Below are positions 42,698-52,422 of a DNA stretch of 64,000 nt, piece by piece (position 1 is the first letter of the stretch; every line of letters begins with the position of its first letter). The notes beneath the pieces were generated by a model. The model was not told where the DNA came from, did not search any database, and saw nothing but the letters and a program-made list of their open reading frames with translations. Location of the stretch: positions 168,943 through 232,942 of the forward strand of contig CAMAXV010000004.1 of NCBI GenBank assembly GCA_945862385.1, in the 5' to 3' direction. Position numbers and translations under genes: made by a program. Source of the stretch: Chitinophaga pinensis (GTDB lineage: Bacteria > Bacteroidota > Bacteroidia > Chitinophagales > Chitinophagaceae).

Positions 42698-45600
42698 TTA
42701 AAACTTAACACGAACACCAAAAAGATAAGACTTAGAAACAGGGTATGCACCTTCATCTATTCCCATGTGAATATCCTGGTTGTCATTACCGGAAGTACGA
42801 AGATTGATGTCTGGATCCAAACCTGTATACTTAGTAAGCGTAAGGATATTTTGTCCTTGCAGATAAAGCTGCAATCCGGAAAGACCAAGTTTTTTTACAA
42901 GTCCGTTTGGAACGCTGTATGTAAGTTGGATATTTCTCAGGCGGAGGTATGAGCCATCTTCAAGGAAGTAAGAGGAAACCTGCTGAGAAGAAGCGTCGCC
43001 GGAATTCAAACGGGGAAGTTTAGGATTGCTTGAATTGCCATAAGACTCATACAACATCCGCTTCGACCTGTTACCCTGGAATACATTGAAGTCTGTCCAG
43101 TAACGTACATAATTAAATATTTCATTTCCCTGAACACCTTGTGCAAAAATTGCCAAGTCGAAACTCTTGTAACCAGCTGAAAGGTTTATCCCATAAGTGA
43201 AATCCGGATGAGGATTTCCTACAAAATCACGGTCTGCAGCTGTAATCACTCCATCCTTATTTATATCCCTGAAATTGAAAACACCTTCACGGGTATAGGT
43301 ACCAAATTTAGCTGCAGAAGCTGCCTGTTGGGCATTGAGGATACCATCAACAAAATAACCATAGAAGCTGGCAATAGGATAACCTCTTCTTGTAGCGGTA
43401 ATTGAAGGTAGGCGCGTAGTAAATCCAAAAACAGTAGCATTTGGATCATCATTCAGCTTAAGTACTTCATTCTTATAGTGACTGATGTTAAATCCAACTG
43501 AGTATCTCAACTGTCCGTTCAATGCTTTGTCTGTCCAATTCAAATTGAGGTCAACACCCCTGTTGCGCATTTCACCAATGTTGGTAAATGGCAAAGTTCC
43601 CTGACCTTGTGCACGAGGAACAGCAATCTGAGCAAGCATATCTGAGGTTGTTCTGGTATACCAATCGAAAACAACTTCGAGTTTGTTATTCAACAAACTT
43701 GCATCGAGACCAATATTAAATGATGTGGAAGTTTCCCATTTACCATTGGGATTTCCAAACTGACCAAGGTCGAAACCGGCTGCAACAGAGTTACCGGAGC
43801 CATTGATATCATAGCCATTGGTAGCTGGATTAGCAAGGAAAAGGGTGTATGCATTGTAAACATTTGGAATCAGCTGATTACCAGTTTTACCCCAGCCAGC
43901 ACGTGCTTTCAAGTCACTTATCCAACTGATGTTACTAATTGGTTTTAACTCAGACAACCTGATTCCAACAGAACCTGCAGGGAATACACCATATCGATTT
44001 GCTTCAGAAAAACGAGAGGAGCCATCACGACGTATAGTAAAATCTGCAAGTAGAAGATTTTTGTATCCATAGTTTACTTTAGCAAACTGTGAAAACAAAC
44101 GCGTTCTGATTGCACCTGAGCCCGAGTTTGCTAAACCAGATGCAGAACCTGCGTTTAAATAACGGTAATCAATATCATCAAATGAGAAACCACTTCTGCT
44201 GGCACTGAATCCAAGTCCATAAGTTGATACAGCCTCAGTACCTATAAGTACATTGATGTCATGATCATCAGCAAATGTATTGGAATAATTCAGTGTGTTA
44301 TACCATGTCCAAGCTGAATTAAAACTGTTAAACACGTTTAAAGTATTGGTATTTCTTGCTTCCGATGCCTCAATATTTCTCATGAAATATTCTGATCTGT
44401 TAGCATTGGTGTATTCCAAACCAAAGCTTGACCTTGCCTTGAGATGTTTATTGATTGCATACTCTCCAAATGCATTACCAAATATGTTAGTACTGGTAGT
44501 CTTATTGTCTTTTGCCCTATACAACTCAGCCAAAGGATTAGTAGCGTTTCCAAGATTCACACCACGCGGACCACCAAAGCCTAAGTATGGAGATGTGTTG
44601 GAGCCTCCAAAATAGGCAGGTCCCCCTGTTATATCAAATATTGGAATTATGGGATGTATCCTGTATGCCAATGAAATTGGGTTTCCTTCATTATTATTGG
44701 CAATACCAACTCTCTCATCATAAGAAACAGTCAGGTTTTGTCCAACGGTAAATTTACCCTGTGTAAACTCAGTATTTGCCCTAACAGAATAACGCTCGTA
44801 ATTCGTAAATCTCAAGATACCATCCTGTTTGAAATAGTTTCCGGAGAAAGCATACTTGGCTTTATTTGTACCACCTGAAGCTCCTATCTGATAGTTTGAC
44901 ATTGGAGCAGGGTCAAAAATGGCGTCATACCAGTCGGTACCTGCTTTATTTGCTTTGTTAATGTTAAACTTTGAAACACCAAGTTGTGGATCTGTGATAT
45001 CATTGGTGTAAGTGAAATTAGCTGGAAGTGATCCAAAAATATTTGGATAGATGTAATCAGCCATTGTAATACCACCATTCTGATCAAATTTGTATTGAAC
45101 AGAAGGAGAAGCTATCCATGGTGATTTACCAGCACCAACATCAGCTTTAAACAGGTATTGACCCAATTCTTCGGCATTAAGCAAATCGAGGAATTTACCA
45201 GGTGCTTGCTGACCGGTGTAATAATCAAAAGTAATTTTAGGATCACCTGATTTACCTCTTTTGGTTGTGATGATAACAACGCCGTTGGCAGCTCGCGCAC
45301 CATAAATAGAAGCAGCAGATGCATCCTTCAGAACCTGCATAGACTCAATGTCATAGGGATTGATGTTATTGAGCGTACCTTGTGTTGGAACCCCATCAAT
45401 AACATACAAAGGAGAATTGTTGTTGATTGTACCGAATCCACGAATACGCACCATCGTACCTCCACCGGGTGAGTTGTCGTTTCCAACAACAACACCAGAA
45501 GCCTTACCTTGTAACATTTGGGTAACGCTGGCAGCTGGAGTTGCAGTTAGTTCTTTTGCTGATACTACGGCAACTGCACCTGTAATGTCTTTTTTACGTT

Positions 45601-45961
45601 GAGATGTGTAACCAGTTACAACAACAGACTGAAGTGCCTTTACATCAACGTCCATTTCAACAGTAATGGCAGATGCGTTTCCTACAGCAACTGTCTTGCT
45701 CTCATAACCGTTAAAAGTTAAAATAAGGGTTTTCTGATTGGCAGCGAGATCAATTTTAAAAGTTCCTTGTGCATCTGTTGCTGTTCCCTTTGTTGTTCCA
45801 GTCACAACAACAGAAACACCTGATAATGGTGCTTTTGTTTCAGCATCTGTAACTTTTCCTGAAACAGTTCGCTGCGCTGCAGCAAAACCTGTTAGGAGAG
45901 ATAGAAAGACTGTGATGCTCAACAGTCTCGCAAACCCTGGTAAGTGCAATTTTTGGGCCAT
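42698..45961 (-). CDS. SusC/RagA family TonB-linked outer-membrane protein
   Basis: This 1087-aa TonB-dependent channel pairs with the SusD protein downstream. It has a signal peptide (MAQKLHLPGF...GFAAAQ) and a CarboxypepD_reg-like domain (RTVSGKVTDAETKAPLSGVS, about residues 30-110). The plug has the diagnostic YVIDGVPTQG and VLKDASAASIYGARAANGVV. The C-terminal barrel ends YLFGVRVKF. ATG 45961 is used; a TTG two codons upstream is less likely. No ECF sigma/anti-sigma pair or hybrid regulator is nearby, so control is probably global. Confidence 0.96.
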   Translation of the reverse strand: MAQKLHLPGFARLLSITVFLSLLTGFAAAQRTVSGKVTDAETKAPLSGVSVVVTGTTKGTATDAQGTFKIDLAANQKTLILTFNGYESKTVAVGNASAITVEMDVDVKALQSVVVTGYTSQRKKDITGAVAVVSAKELTATPAASVTQMLQGKASGVVVGNDNSPGGGTMVRIRGFGTINNNSPLYVIDGVPTQGTLNNINPYDIESMQVLKDASAASIYGARAANGVVIITTKRGKSGDPKITFDYYTGQQAPGKFLDLLNAEELGQYLFKADVGAGKSPWIASPSVQYKFDQNGGITMADYIYPNIFGSLPANFTYTNDITDPQLGVSKFNINKANKAGTDWYDAIFDPAPMSNYQIGASGGTNKAKYAFSGNYFKQDGILRFTNYERYSVRANTEFTQGKFTVGQNLTVSYDERVGIANNNEGNPISLAYRIHPIIPIFDITGGPAYFGGSNTSPYLGFGGPRGVNLGNATNPLAELYRAKDNKTTSTNIFGNAFGEYAINKHLKARSSFGLEYTNANRSEYFMRNIEASEARNTNTLNVFNSFNSAWTWYNTLNYSNTFADDHDINVLIGTEAVSTYGLGFSASRSGFSFDDIDYRYLNAGSASGLANSGSGAIRTRLFSQFAKVNYGYKNLLLADFTIRRDGSSRFSEANRYGVFPAGSVGIRLSELKPISNISWISDLKARAGWGKTGNQLIPNVYNAYTLFLANPATNGYDINGSGNSVAAGFDLGQFGNPNGKWETSTSFNIGLDASLLNNKLEVVFDWYTRTTSDMLAQIAVPRAQGQGTLPFTNIGEMRNRGVDLNLNWTDKALNGQLRYSVGFNISHYKNEVLKLNDDPNATVFGFTTRLPSITATRRGYPIASFYGYFVDGILNAQQAASAAKFGTYTREGVFNFRDINKDGVITAADRDFVGNPHPDFTYGINLSAGYKSFDLAIFAQGVQGNEIFNYVRYWTDFNVFQGNRSKRMLYESYGNSSNPKLPRLNSGDASSQQVSSYFLEDGSYLRLRNIQLTYSVPNGLVKKLGLSGLQLYLQGQNILTLTKYTGLDPDINLRTSGNDNQDIHMGIDEGAYPVSKSYLFGVRVKF

Positions 45962-46174
45962 AAACAATTGGTTTTGTGATGATTTTTCAATAAAAAACTT
46001 TCGCTTGTATAGTTAAATTACTGGTAATAGCCAGAAGTAAAAAAAATTATTTCTTATTTCTTTGAAAATAACAAATAAATAATAGAAAATGTGGATAAAA
46101 TATCCCAATTGTGGATAATTTAAGTGTAAAAGAAGAAAAGAAGAGAAAGAGAAAAGTAGATAGAAAAAAAGAAG

Positions 46175-46248
46175 TGATCCCGATTGGATTCGAACCAATG
46201 ACCTACAGCTTAGAAGGCTGCCGCTCTATCCAGCTGAGCTACGGGACC
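46175..46248 (-). tRNA. tRNA-Arg (anticodon TCT)
   Basis: The minus strand folds as a cloverleaf. The acceptor stem pairs GGTCCCG with CGGGATC. The D-arm holds AGCTCAGCTGGATAGAGC, the anticodon loop is CTTCTAA, and the T-arm has GGTTCGAATCC. The anticodon TCT reads AGA/AGG. The terminal CCA is not encoded. Confidence 0.96.
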
Positions 46249-46265
46249 GGAAGAACTAAGGGTTG

Positions 46266-46296
46266 CAAAGATAATTTTTTTTAGCTTGCATCCAAG
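46266..46296 (-). promoter_or_regulatory. tRNA-Arg promoter
   Basis: On the minus strand CTTG (46296-46293), 19 bases, then TATCTTTG (46273-46266) fits the phylum consensus with one mismatch. The tRNA begins 18 bases downstream of the final G. Confidence 0.6.
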
Positions 46297-46308
46297 TATA
46301 AAATTATT

Positions 46309-46989
46309 ATGGATGTAGAAATTGCAGCAGGATGGAAGAAAAAAATGCAAACAGAATTCGAAAAAGCATATTTCAGTGACATTGTTGCCTTATTAAAGTC
46401 TGAAAAAAACAGCAATCAGGTTGTTTATCCAAAAGGGTCTGATATTTTTAATGCCTTTAATGCAACTGATTTTGATAAAGTCAAAGTTATTATAATTGGT
46501 CAGGATCCCTATCATGGGCCTGGTCAGGCGCATGGCTTAAGTTTTTCGGTACAGGATGGAGTTAAACCGCCTCCATCACTGGTGAACATTTACAAGGAAC
46601 TTGAATCAGATTTAGGTATTCAAATGCCACGGGATAATGGCAATCTTTATCAATGGGCTGAACAAGGTGTTTTGTTGTTAAATGCTACATTAACAGTTCG
46701 TGCAAATCAACCTAATAGTCATGCAGGAATTGGCTGGCAGCAATTCACTGATGCTGTTATTCGTGTGCTGAATGAGAAAAAACAAAACCTTGTCTTCCTG
46801 CTTTGGGGTAACTTTGCACGGGAAAAAGGAAGCTGCATAGATGAAACGAAACACCTTGTTTTAAAAGCTGCCCACCCTTCACCATTTTCAGCGGATAAAG
46901 GGTTTTTCGGTTGCAGACATTTTTCTTCAACTAATCAGTACCTGATGCAACATGGCCTGACACCCATTGATTGGTTGATAACAAAATAA
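46309..46989 (+). CDS. ung: Uracil-DNA glycosylase
   Basis: Ung removes uracil from DNA in base-excision repair. The 226-aa protein has the water-activating loop IIGQDPYHGPGQAHGLSF (Asp66), the LLLNATLTVRANQPNSHAG uracil-binding block and the DNA-intercalating AAHPSPFSADKGFFG loop. Length matches family 1. It sits 3 bases before plsC and probably shares its transcript. Confidence 0.97.
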   Translation: MDVEIAAGWKKKMQTEFEKAYFSDIVALLKSEKNSNQVVYPKGSDIFNAFNATDFDKVKVIIIGQDPYHGPGQAHGLSFSVQDGVKPPPSLVNIYKELESDLGIQMPRDNGNLYQWAEQGVLLLNATLTVRANQPNSHAGIGWQQFTDAVIRVLNEKKQNLVFLLWGNFAREKGSCIDETKHLVLKAAHPSPFSADKGFFGCRHFSSTNQYLMQHGLTPIDWLITK

Positions 46990-46992
46990 TTT

Positions 46993-47724
46993 ATGGCAAA
47001 AAAGATACTTGGTGCATTTTTTACAATTTGGGGAGGAACAGTTTTCATTGCCTCCATGTTAGTTTTTATCATTCCAATTTGGGTAACCGGAATATTTCCT
47101 GAACCAGTGAGAACTGCCTGGGTAATCCGTTTTTGCAGGATGTGGATGTCAGTATTCTTTCCGTTATCTGGCATCAGGTTGCGCATTTCTGGAAGACAAT
47201 ATTTTAAAAAGGGCGAAAACTACATTGTTGTTTGTAACCACAACTCCCTGATGGACGTACCGCTAACCAGTCCGGGTATACCTGGTCCAAACAAAACAAT
47301 TGCAAAAATTGAAATGTCGAGAATCCCCATATTTGGCATTATTTACAAAAGAGGTTCAGTATTATTAGACAGATCAAGGGAAAGTAGCAGGAAGCAAAGT
47401 TACCTAGACATGAAACGTGTTTTGGAGCTAGGCATGCACATGTGTATTTATCCGGAAGGAACACGCAACAAAACAGCAGAACCTTTAAAGTCTTTTCATG
47501 ATGGTGCATTCCGCTTGTCTTTTGATACAGGGAAAAGCATTGTACCATGCATAATCAGGGGTACAAGAGCCATGCTTCCTGATGATAAAAAATTTTATTT
47601 CTGGCCTGGAAAAGCTTCTATGCAGTTCCTTGAACCGGTTTCACCAGCCAGCTTTGAAACCCCTTCTGACTTTAAGGAACATATTTTCAAACTTATGTGG
47701 ACAGCACTTGAAAAGAACAACTAA
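46993..47724 (+). CDS. plsC: 1-acyl-sn-glycerol-3-phosphate acyltransferase
   Basis: This 243-aa membrane-bound acyltransferase makes phosphatidic acid. The HX4D catalytic motif is in CNHNSLMDVP (His83, Asp88), and the substrate-binding IYPEGTRNK and VPCIIRGT blocks follow. An N-terminal hydrophobic region (about 8-32) anchors it. Its TAA abuts the lptD stop codon on the other strand with no bases between. Confidence 0.92.
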   Translation: MAKKILGAFFTIWGGTVFIASMLVFIIPIWVTGIFPEPVRTAWVIRFCRMWMSVFFPLSGIRLRISGRQYFKKGENYIVVCNHNSLMDVPLTSPGIPGPNKTIAKIEMSRIPIFGIIYKRGSVLLDRSRESSRKQSYLDMKRVLELGMHMCIYPEGTRNKTAEPLKSFHDGAFRLSFDTGKSIVPCIIRGTRAMLPDDKKFYFWPGKASMQFLEPVSPASFETPSDFKEHIFKLMWTALEKNN

Positions 47725-50454
47725 CTATTGGGTGTAAAAATACCTTGTTCTGTTAATCTTCAGGTCCCTCAGTAATCCTGATTTTGGATTAATGGAGATA
47801 TTGAAAAATTTATACAATCCGATTGGGGTAATGTTAATGGACATTTGCCAGCAATGCAGGTCTCGAGAAACAAAGGTGGTTAGAGATTGAAGTTTACCTG
47901 TCTCAACATCAAAATAACCGTTAGCTCCAATTTTCCATTTTGGAGTCAGGCTGAAATCTCCATTAAAGTTGAAATTGGAGGTAAATTCATTTTTAAAAGT
48001 ATAGTCAGGTTGTGGAAGTTTGGCGAAGCTGAGAGAATATGAAAAACTCATTGTCCATGGAATGCTGAAATCAGTAAATTCAGCTGGGTTTCTGCGGATA
48101 TAATCCAACTGTGCATTCATTTGCTCCTGTGTTAGGTTGTCTTCAAATGCTTCATCTTTCTTTTCAGTTTGTTTACCACCATCTTTTTTCTTTTTACTCT
48201 GCAGACTGGTTGAGATATTGACACTACCGCTTACCAATGAAGAAAAGAAATTAAATTTACTGCCGCCACTCCAGATATATTGGTTCATCCTGTAACCAGT
48301 CTGAGGATTGCTTTTATAAGGATCCATAGTCATGTTGGCGGTAATATTTATAGTTTCAAGCAGACTACTTCTTGCATAAAAGTTAAATGTTGACAGGTTA
48401 AAGCTATCGGCCAACATATTATATCCACCTGAGACGCCAAATCCGTCTATCAGTTTTACTTTTTTGAACTCAGCATCTTCACTGGTATCAGCTTTGGACC
48501 TGACCTTCATTTCCAGGTTGTTATCGATACCGAATCCAATTCCACCATTCTCTTCTGATCCAAACGGTCCGAATATACTGCCGTCAAATACTGACATCAG
48601 CACGCGATTGCCCTGTTTATCCACCTGTTGGCGGTAATAATAAGGTTTCATCAGGTCTGGCTTGTAATTGACACTGAATTGCGGACGCATTACATGCCGG
48701 ATAGCCTGAACCCTGGCTTCTTTCTTTTTAGCCTGAAAAGTTCCAAAAACAGCAGTACTGAAAGAAAGACCCATATTCATTTCACGAGCAGCATAAAAAC
48801 CTTTTTCAATGGTGGAATCCAGTTTCTCTTTTACCGGATTCCATGTTCTGAAGAACTTCTGAGCAAACCATCTTTCACGGAAAGAAAAACTGGGGGCAAT
48901 TTGAAATGGTCCAAGTGAAGGCAATGACAAAGTTATTGGCACATCATGACTGGCTCCCCATTGAAAAGTATCAATCAATTGTTTAAACCGGAAAGCTGTA
49001 TCGTAAAAAGAGATTTGACCTTTATAGTTACCCGAGTACCCTATTCCCAGTTTTTCATACCATTTGCCTGCTCCTACTGCTTCTTTTGGCTGAAAAGGAT
49101 AAATGGTATTCATGACAAGAGCAATATCAGGAAGATTGAGGTTGATTACACGGGTTGCGGTATTTTGGTTATGGTTGAGGTTAACTGCCAGATTGAAGGG
49201 AGTTCCCTGCCAGTTTTTCTGATATGAAATAGAGGAACTCAATTGATTGGTGAAATTCATGGGTTGCATATAGTTACCACCACCCTGGGTGTTACCGCCA
49301 AAGCCCGGATTAACCAAAGCGCCGTTAGGTACCAGTGATAAGTATTTACTGCTACCCGCATTTACATTGGCACTGAAGGAAACACCTGGCCTGGCTTTGC
49401 TATCCAAGCTGTGAGACCAGGTTACAAAAAAACTTTTATTCTTTGAAAAATCAGGATCTCCCTTAAATGCAAACTTTGTGTTTTGATAGCTGAGGTTGAA
49501 ACTACCACTATATTTATACCTAACTCTGTAGCTTGGCGCAAAATTAGCTCTCCAGGATCCATAAGAATAAAGATCAAACCAGGTTTTTGCATCCAAAAAA
49601 TCATTTACGGCTCTGTAATATCCAAAACCTTCCAAGCCAACACCAAACTGATCATTAACCGTAAACTGAGGTGGTAGAATACCAGATTGACGGCCTTTTT
49701 TCATGGGAAATATGCCGAATGGAAGGTAAATCGGTATAGGAACATCTTCAAACTCAGGATGTACCGGGCCGGTAACAACAAGTTTTTTATTTATGAATTT
49801 AGCCTTACTGAATCTGAAGGCAAAGTGCGGGGTGTCTAAGTTGCATGTTGTGAATCTGCCTCTCGCAGCAAAGAATGTTTCACTATCAATTTTTTTAACC
49901 TTCTCCGCAAAATTAAAAAGCTCATCCTGCTGAAAAAACGAACTGTAGGTTACACCCTTCTGATTCTTGAAGTTAAAACTGAGACTGTCGCTAACTGTTA
50001 CTGTTTCGCCTTGTTTAAGTTTTGCCATACCAGCAACTGCCCCGGTTGAATCTCTGCCCATTTTGGCAATAACAAATTGAGTTTGCTGGTCAAATTCGAT
50101 TATAGGGGCATTTAATAATACATCGTCATATTTAATCTCCGTTTTACCAAACAGGTATATTTTTTTTGTATCAACATCCAGCACCATGGAATCTTCGGCC
50201 TTGTGTTCAACAGGAAATGATATAGAATCACGAGAGATTTTTAAACTCAGGGTATCGATTTTACCTTTTTCCCCTGTTGTATCTTTAGCAATAGGCTTAA
50301 TTGTATCTTTTGGGACTTGCTTCTGCACACGCTGCATTAATCCTGAACTTTCAGCCCTGGCATGCTCTGGTAATGTTAAAATCAGAAACAGTCCTGAGGA
50401 TAAAATCAAGAATTGAAGATATTTTAGGCTAAATTTGCGTTTTTGTTGAAACAT
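47725..50454 (-). CDS. lptD: LPS-assembly protein LptD (Bacteroidota type)
   Basis: LptD is the outer-membrane barrel that inserts LPS into the outer leaflet together with LptE. The 909-aa protein has an N-terminal export signal, an OstA-like beta-jellyroll (about 85-200; KYDDVLLNAPIIEFD), then a large barrel. The PIYLPFGIFPMKKGRQSGIL block is a family hallmark. Residues near 770 are a Lys/Glu-rich insert. A TAAATTTG element lies at 50475-50468, 13 bases upstream. Its stop touches the plsC stop. Confidence 0.88.
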   Translation of the reverse strand: MFQQKRKFSLKYLQFLILSSGLFLILTLPEHARAESSGLMQRVQKQVPKDTIKPIAKDTTGEKGKIDTLSLKISRDSISFPVEHKAEDSMVLDVDTKKIYLFGKTEIKYDDVLLNAPIIEFDQQTQFVIAKMGRDSTGAVAGMAKLKQGETVTVSDSLSFNFKNQKGVTYSSFFQQDELFNFAEKVKKIDSETFFAARGRFTTCNLDTPHFAFRFSKAKFINKKLVVTGPVHPEFEDVPIPIYLPFGIFPMKKGRQSGILPPQFTVNDQFGVGLEGFGYYRAVNDFLDAKTWFDLYSYGSWRANFAPSYRVRYKYSGSFNLSYQNTKFAFKGDPDFSKNKSFFVTWSHSLDSKARPGVSFSANVNAGSSKYLSLVPNGALVNPGFGGNTQGGGNYMQPMNFTNQLSSSISYQKNWQGTPFNLAVNLNHNQNTATRVINLNLPDIALVMNTIYPFQPKEAVGAGKWYEKLGIGYSGNYKGQISFYDTAFRFKQLIDTFQWGASHDVPITLSLPSLGPFQIAPSFSFRERWFAQKFFRTWNPVKEKLDSTIEKGFYAAREMNMGLSFSTAVFGTFQAKKKEARVQAIRHVMRPQFSVNYKPDLMKPYYYRQQVDKQGNRVLMSVFDGSIFGPFGSEENGGIGFGIDNNLEMKVRSKADTSEDAEFKKVKLIDGFGVSGGYNMLADSFNLSTFNFYARSSLLETINITANMTMDPYKSNPQTGYRMNQYIWSGGSKFNFFSSLVSGSVNISTSLQSKKKKDGGKQTEKKDEAFEDNLTQEQMNAQLDYIRRNPAEFTDFSIPWTMSFSYSLSFAKLPQPDYTFKNEFTSNFNFNGDFSLTPKWKIGANGYFDVETGKLQSLTTFVSRDLHCWQMSINITPIGLYKFFNISINPKSGLLRDLKINRTRYFYTQ

Positions 50455-50467
50455 ATCAGTCGTCGTG

Positions 50468-50475
50468 CAAATTTA
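50468..50475 (-). promoter_or_regulatory. Probable -7 element of lptD
   Basis: TAAATTTG on the minus strand is an exact TAnnTTTG match 13 bases before the lptD start codon. The -33 element is not recognisable. Confidence 0.45.
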
Positions 50476-50540
50476 ATCAATTAATATTGTAAGATATTGT
50501 AAAGATTCTTTTGAACGTGACATAAAAAAAGAATTCCTCT

Positions 50541-51425
50541 ATGCTCAGCAGAATCATAACATATGCCTTCACTTTATTGTTAGCTGGAAATTCAACTAAA
50601 GTTTTTTCACAGTCTGCAGTAAAATCTCCCAAAATTAAGACAATCATCATCGATGCTGGTCATGGCGGAACTGATCAGGGTGCCAAAGGCAGCTACTCAA
50701 CAGAAGCTCAAATCACCTTGCAACTTGCCCTCAGGCTGGATACATTGCTCAGAGCGGAATTGCCCGATACGCGTTTTGTAATGACCCGAACAACAGACAT
50801 ATACCACCATGTAAGGGAAAAGGCAAACATAGCCAATAAGGAAAGTGGAGATTTGTTTGTTTGTATTCATGTAAATGCAGCACCACCAAAAAAAACTGTA
50901 ACAGGTTATAAATCTGTAGCCTATTATAAGGGCAAAGGCAGTAAACGTAAAAAATTATACAAAAAGGTGCCTATCTACAAAACCTCTCCAAATCCTGCAC
51001 ATGGCACGTCTACATACGTTTGGGCAGCAGACAGGGCAGATGAAAAAACAAAGGGTATAATTGAGGATGAGCGATATGAATCTTCAGCAGAGGTTATGGA
51101 TATTCCAGATGTTAATAGTCCTGAAGCCATCATAAAAGCCAGGTTATGGTCTCAGAAATTTTTCAAAAATTCAGTTAGACTTGCCTCATTGATTGAAACT
51201 GAGTTTACTGCTATAGGTAGAAAAAGTCAGGGAGTTTTGCAAAGAAACCATATGGGCATATGGGTTTTACAGGCTACTAATATGCCCGCGGTTTTGATTG
51301 AAACAGGTTTTATTACTAACAAGGAAGAAGAAGACTATCTTAACAGTGAGGTAGGTCAAACAGAAATGACCAGGGCAATAGCCAATGCTGTCATTAACTA
51401 CAAAATACTTATTGACGGCAAATAA
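50541..51425 (+). CDS. N-acetylmuramoyl-L-alanine amidase
   Basis: This 294-aa zinc amidase cleaves the bond between the glycan and the stem peptide of murein. The signal peptide (MLSRIITYAFTLLLAGNSTKVFSQ is the first 24 residues) leads into the Amidase_3 fold: TIIIDAGHGGTDQGAKG with the first zinc ligand, LFVCIHVNAAP, and MPAVLIETGFITNKEEEDYL with the catalytic glutamate. An insert of about 45 residues follows HVNAAP, as in Bacteroidota homologues. It is divergent from lptD and 13 bases upstream of the MCE gene. Confidence 0.93.
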   Translation: MLSRIITYAFTLLLAGNSTKVFSQSAVKSPKIKTIIIDAGHGGTDQGAKGSYSTEAQITLQLALRLDTLLRAELPDTRFVMTRTTDIYHHVREKANIANKESGDLFVCIHVNAAPPKKTVTGYKSVAYYKGKGSKRKKLYKKVPIYKTSPNPAHGTSTYVWAADRADEKTKGIIEDERYESSAEVMDIPDVNSPEAIIKARLWSQKFFKNSVRLASLIETEFTAIGRKSQGVLQRNHMGIWVLQATNMPAVLIETGFITNKEEEDYLNSEVGQTEMTRAIANAVINYKILIDGK

Positions 51426-51438
51426 CAACAACCAGAAA

Positions 51439-52422
51439 ATGATGAAAATTTCAAACGAAACCAAAGTAGGTGCATTAACGGCTGTTTCAATAACATTGTT
51501 GATACTTGGATTTAATTTCCTGAAAGGCAAAAATGTTTTCAAAAAGAAAGCAACCATGTTTGTAACCTTCAGCAAGGTAGAAGGTCTAAATATTGGTGAT
51601 GCGATAAAAATTAACGGTTTACGAGTTGGTGCTGTTGAAGGACTGGATGAGAAGGATGCCAATCTAAGTCAAGTGGTTGTTTCCTATCACCTGACCCGAT
51701 CAATAAATATCCCTGTAGATTCATATGGTAAAATTGAGGCAACGCCATTGGGTTCTACAGCAATAGTAATCTCGCTTGGAAGCTCCACAAATTTTCTTAA
51801 GGATGGCGATACGTTGAAAGGTATAGACACCAAGGGTTTAATGGAAGATCTTAAGCAAACGCTGGCGCCAACAATTGAAAATATCAATAGGACACTGGCC
51901 TCTTTGGACACAACAATCAGAAACATTGGTAAAACCTTTGACGAAAGTGCGCAGCAAAACATTTCCACTATTTTACAGGAATTAGCAGGAACAACGGATA
52001 AGCTTAACGCATTACTTGAACCTGGTAAAGGTAGCCTGGCTCAAACTATGGACAACGTGAATTCCTTCAGCAGTAACTTAAAAAATAACAATGACTCGAT
52101 AACTTCAGTAATTAATAATCTGGCAGAAGCTTCAAGGAAAGTTGCTACGCTTGATTTGGCAGGGACTGTTGTAGCACTTGAATCAACTATCGGCACCCTG
52201 AACGGTGTACTTTCAGATATTAAATCAGGTAAAGGAAGCATCGGTAAAATTGCCGCAGACGATCAACTGTACAAAAATCTGAACAGCACAGCAAACAGCC
52301 TGAACGTTTTGTTACAGGATCTCAGGTTACATCCAAAACGGTATGTTCAAATTTCGGTGTTCGGCAAAAAAGATAAAACAGGTCCTCTCATGACTCCCAT
52401 CTCAGATTCAACGGTCCAATAA
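51439..52422 (+). CDS. MlaD/MCE domain protein
   Basis: This 327-aa protein has one N-terminal membrane helix (about 10-26), an MCE domain (FVTFSKVEGLNIGDAIKING, about 35-115) and a long helical tail with repeated Asn/Ser/Leu. MCE proteins bind lipids between inner and outer membranes. No MlaE/MlaF permease or ATPase gene is adjacent. ATG 51439 (followed by a second ATG) is preferred over a frame extending into the amidase gene. Its stop overlaps the next start as TAATG. Confidence 0.88.
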   Translation: MMKISNETKVGALTAVSITLLILGFNFLKGKNVFKKKATMFVTFSKVEGLNIGDAIKINGLRVGAVEGLDEKDANLSQVVVSYHLTRSINIPVDSYGKIEATPLGSTAIVISLGSSTNFLKDGDTLKGIDTKGLMEDLKQTLAPTIENINRTLASLDTTIRNIGKTFDESAQQNISTILQELAGTTDKLNALLEPGKGSLAQTMDNVNSFSSNLKNNNDSITSVINNLAEASRKVATLDLAGTVVALESTIGTLNGVLSDIKSGKGSIGKIAADDQLYKNLNSTANSLNVLLQDLRLHPKRYVQISVFGKKDKTGPLMTPISDSTVQ

